This document shows positions 62,781-64,000 of a stretch of DNA of 64,000 bases, one piece after another (position 1 is the first letter of the stretch; every line of letters starts with the position of its first letter). Below the pieces are notes generated by a model. The model was not told where the DNA came from, searched no databases, and worked only from the letters and a program-made list of their open reading frames with translations. The position numbers and the translations under genes were made by a program. Source of the DNA: Paenibacillus xylaniclasticus (lineage in GTDB: Bacteria; Bacillota; Bacilli; Paenibacillales; Paenibacillaceae); assembly GCF_004001065.1 (NCBI RefSeq), contig NZ_BIML01000015.1:20036-84035 (forward strand), read 5' to 3'.

Positions 62781-63578
62781 TTGAACTATACGGTATTAGA
62801 CCGAGGGGACGAATTGTCCCGCTCGCTGTCCGCCCAATTTCACGTCCTCGCTGCTGCGCGAGGGTTCGTTCGCAACGATAAAGAGCCTGACATCATTATT
62901 TCGATCGGTGGGGACGGTACGCTGCTGCAGGCGTTTCATACTTATATCGACCGCGCCGATCAGGTTGCTTTCGTTGGCGTTCATACAGGACATCTTGGCT
63001 TTTATGCCGACTGGAAAGCCGATGAGCTGGAGGAGCTCGTCAGAGTGATGGCAGAGACCGAACCGAACATCGTAAGTTACCCTCTAGCCCAAATCGAGTT
63101 AGAGACATCGAAAGGAACCGCCTCTTATATCGCGCTTAACGAATTTACACTTAAAGGTGTAGATGGTACTCTTGTGGCGCAAATCTGTATTAACGGCGAA
63201 ACGTTTGAAATGTTCCGCGGGGACGGAATTGTCATCTCTACCCCTTCGGGCAGTACAGCCTATAACAAAAGCCTAGGCGGAGCAATCGTTCACCCTTCGA
63301 TTGAATCGCTTCAGATTGCAGAGATCGCATCGATCAACAACCGGGTATATCGGACGCTTGGTTCCTCTATCCTGCTGCCGAAGCATCACCAGTGTGATAT
63401 CATTTCGAAGAAAAAACAGAGAATTATGCTGGCGATCGACCATATCAGCATTCTCCGGGACGATATCCGCTCGATTCGGTGCGGAGTAGCCGACCGGAAA
63501 GTATGCTTCGCGCGTTACCGTCCCTTTACATTCTGGAATAGAGTTCGTGAAGCGTTCATCGGGTACGATGTACAATAA
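62781..63578 (+). CDS. nadK: NAD kinase
   Basis: Makes NADP from NAD and ATP. SIGGDGTLLQAFH contains the GGDG motif with catalytic Asp near residue 50; GVHTGHLGFYADW, NEFTLKG and GDGIVISTPSGSTAYNKSLGGAIVHP complete the family pattern. TTG 62781 is eight bases after AAGGAG and gives 265 residues, close to Bacillus PpnKB (267). The longer frame starts within its promoter. Confidence 0.95.
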   Translation: MNYTVLDRGDELSRSLSAQFHVLAAARGFVRNDKEPDIIISIGGDGTLLQAFHTYIDRADQVAFVGVHTGHLGFYADWKADELEELVRVMAETEPNIVSYPLAQIELETSKGTASYIALNEFTLKGVDGTLVAQICINGETFEMFRGDGIVISTPSGSTAYNKSLGGAIVHPSIESLQIAEIASINNRVYRTLGSSILLPKHHQCDIISKKKQRIMLAIDHISILRDDIRSIRCGVADRKVCFARYRPFTFWNRVREAFIGYDVQ

Positions 63579-63588
63579 TAATGCAGCA

Positions 63589-63613
63589 AGCCCCCGACCA
63601 GCGGCCGGGGGCT
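63589..63613 (+). terminator. Terminator after nadK
   Basis: AGCCCCCG pairs with CGGGGGCT around a ten-base loop, without a strong T run; it lies ten bases after the stop. Confidence 0.6.
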
Positions 63614-63623
63614 ATACTATTAC

Positions 63624-63664
63624 AAAAGGTTGTGCAGAAGAGAGATTTCTCGCACAACCTTTTA
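63624..63664. terminator. Second hairpin between convergent genes
   Basis: AAAAGGTTGTGC pairs with GCACAACCTTTT, with AGAA/TTCT pairing inside; the plus strand runs into TTTTATTAT. It serves the repeat-protein gene on the minus strand as well. Confidence 0.75.
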
Positions 63665-63679
63665 TTATCGAACGGCTAT

Positions 63680-64000
63680 CTATTCATTCTCTCCGCCACC
63701 GCGTTGAAGATTAGCTCTGCCTTCAAGCGCCGACTCTGAGGTTGCGGCTACAGTCTGCTCACGCGGCGGTATCGGCAGACGATTTGGCCCCTTGCGCTGC
63801 TTAAACCGCGTCTGACGGCGAACCTCTGCTTCCGTTCCACCGCCCGGCTGATCGCCTCCACGCCGCTCATTTCCGCCGCTGCGCGGTTGATCGCCTCCGC
63901 GTTGCTCTACTCCGCCGCTGCGCGGCTGGTCGCCTCCGCGCCGCTCTACTCCGCCATTGCGCGGTTGATCGCCTCCGCGTCGCTCTACTCCACCGCTGCG
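63680..64000 (-). CDS. C-terminal end of a repeat-rich, RGG-like protein (partial)
   Basis: The last 106 residues of a protein continuing beyond the window; the frame is open to the edge. At least three 13-residue units of the type GGVERRGGDQPRS are followed by a basic stretch (VRRQTRFKQRKGPNRLPIPP) and a tail ending RGGGENE. Arg/Gly-rich tails of this kind occur on RNA-binding proteins such as DEAD-box helicases, but the body of the protein is not visible, so no function is assigned. Confidence 0.75.
   Translation of the reverse strand, partial: RSGGVERRGGDQPRNGGVERRGGDQPRSGGVEQRGGDQPRSGGNERRGGDQPGGGTEAEVRRQTRFKQRKGPNRLPIPPREQTVAATSESALEGRANLQRGGGENE
63843..64000 (-). repeat. 39-bp in-frame tandem repeat
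   Basis: About four near-identical 39-base units run to the window edge, each coding 13 residues around RGGDQPRSGGVER. Differences are mostly single bases, so the array is likely to vary in copy number between strains. Confidence 0.85.

Overview
The window looks like a chromosomal segment of a spore-forming, Gram-positive member of the Paenibacillaceae (Paenibacillus/Cohnella-like). The signs are strong AGGAGG-type ribosome binding sites, frequent TTG and GTG starts, an LTA-synthase-family enzyme, an SLH-anchored exoprotease, the sporulation protein YlbJ, Bacillus-type small proteins (YycC, DUF2621, DUF1904) and Bacillus-style Fur, CcpA (cre) and BirA sites. No rRNA, tRNA, CRISPR array, insertion sequence or prophage was recognised. 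Gene identities come from reading motifs and family resemblance; no database search was run.

Layout. 1-5.8 kb: end of an M29 aminopeptidase, a MarR regulator, gluconokinase, a squalene-hopene-cyclase-family terpene cyclase and a DUF1904 protein. 5.8-12 kb: one very large secreted subtilisin with a Pro/Gly linker and three SLH domains, in DNA that looks more A/T-rich than its surroundings. 12-15 kb: an acetyltransferase, small proteins, a LytTR-only regulator with a cre site, ferritin and a Fur-controlled DUF1450 protein. 15-25 kb: LTA-synthase-family enzyme, Gfo/Idh oxidoreductase plus CtpB-type protease, a membrane protein, a HAD phosphatase and a nuclease-helicase. 25-29 kb: sulfate ABC transporter (cysT-cysW-cysA-sbp order of transcription). 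29-35 kb: pgi-yvyE, a hydroxyisobutyrate-dehydrogenase-like enzyme, ppnP and transketolase. 35.4-40.5 kb: biotin operon bioA-bioD-bioF-bioH-bioC behind a perfect BirA operator. 40.5-44.8 kb: purU, endonuclease IV, DUF2621, a lipoprotein and a TIGR01777 epimerase. 44.8-55.7 kb: a ten-gene Flp/Tad pilus operon on the minus strand, preceded by a strong promoter and a leader terminator that looks like an attenuator. 55.8-64 kb: two tiny membrane proteins too short for usual gene calling, transaldolase, ndk, an M3 oligoendopeptidase, YycC, a DUF2225 protein, truncated haemoglobin, YlbJ, NAD kinase, and the C-terminal end of a repeat-rich protein leaving the window.

How the genes work together. The bio operon encodes pimeloyl assembly by BioC/BioH plus three of the four late steps, so only bioB must lie elsewhere. 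The Tad operon contains motor (TadA), platform (TadB/TadC), localisation factor (TadZ), major pilin, TadE/G-like pseudopilins, prepilin peptidase and an FHA signalling protein, and lacks a secretin, as expected for a monoderm. pgi, tkt, transaldolase and gntK all serve sugar-phosphate metabolism but sit in separate units. Ferritin next to a Fur-boxed gene gives an iron-related pair. Start codons were moved from the longest open frame wherever a ribosome binding site or an overlapping promoter argued for it.
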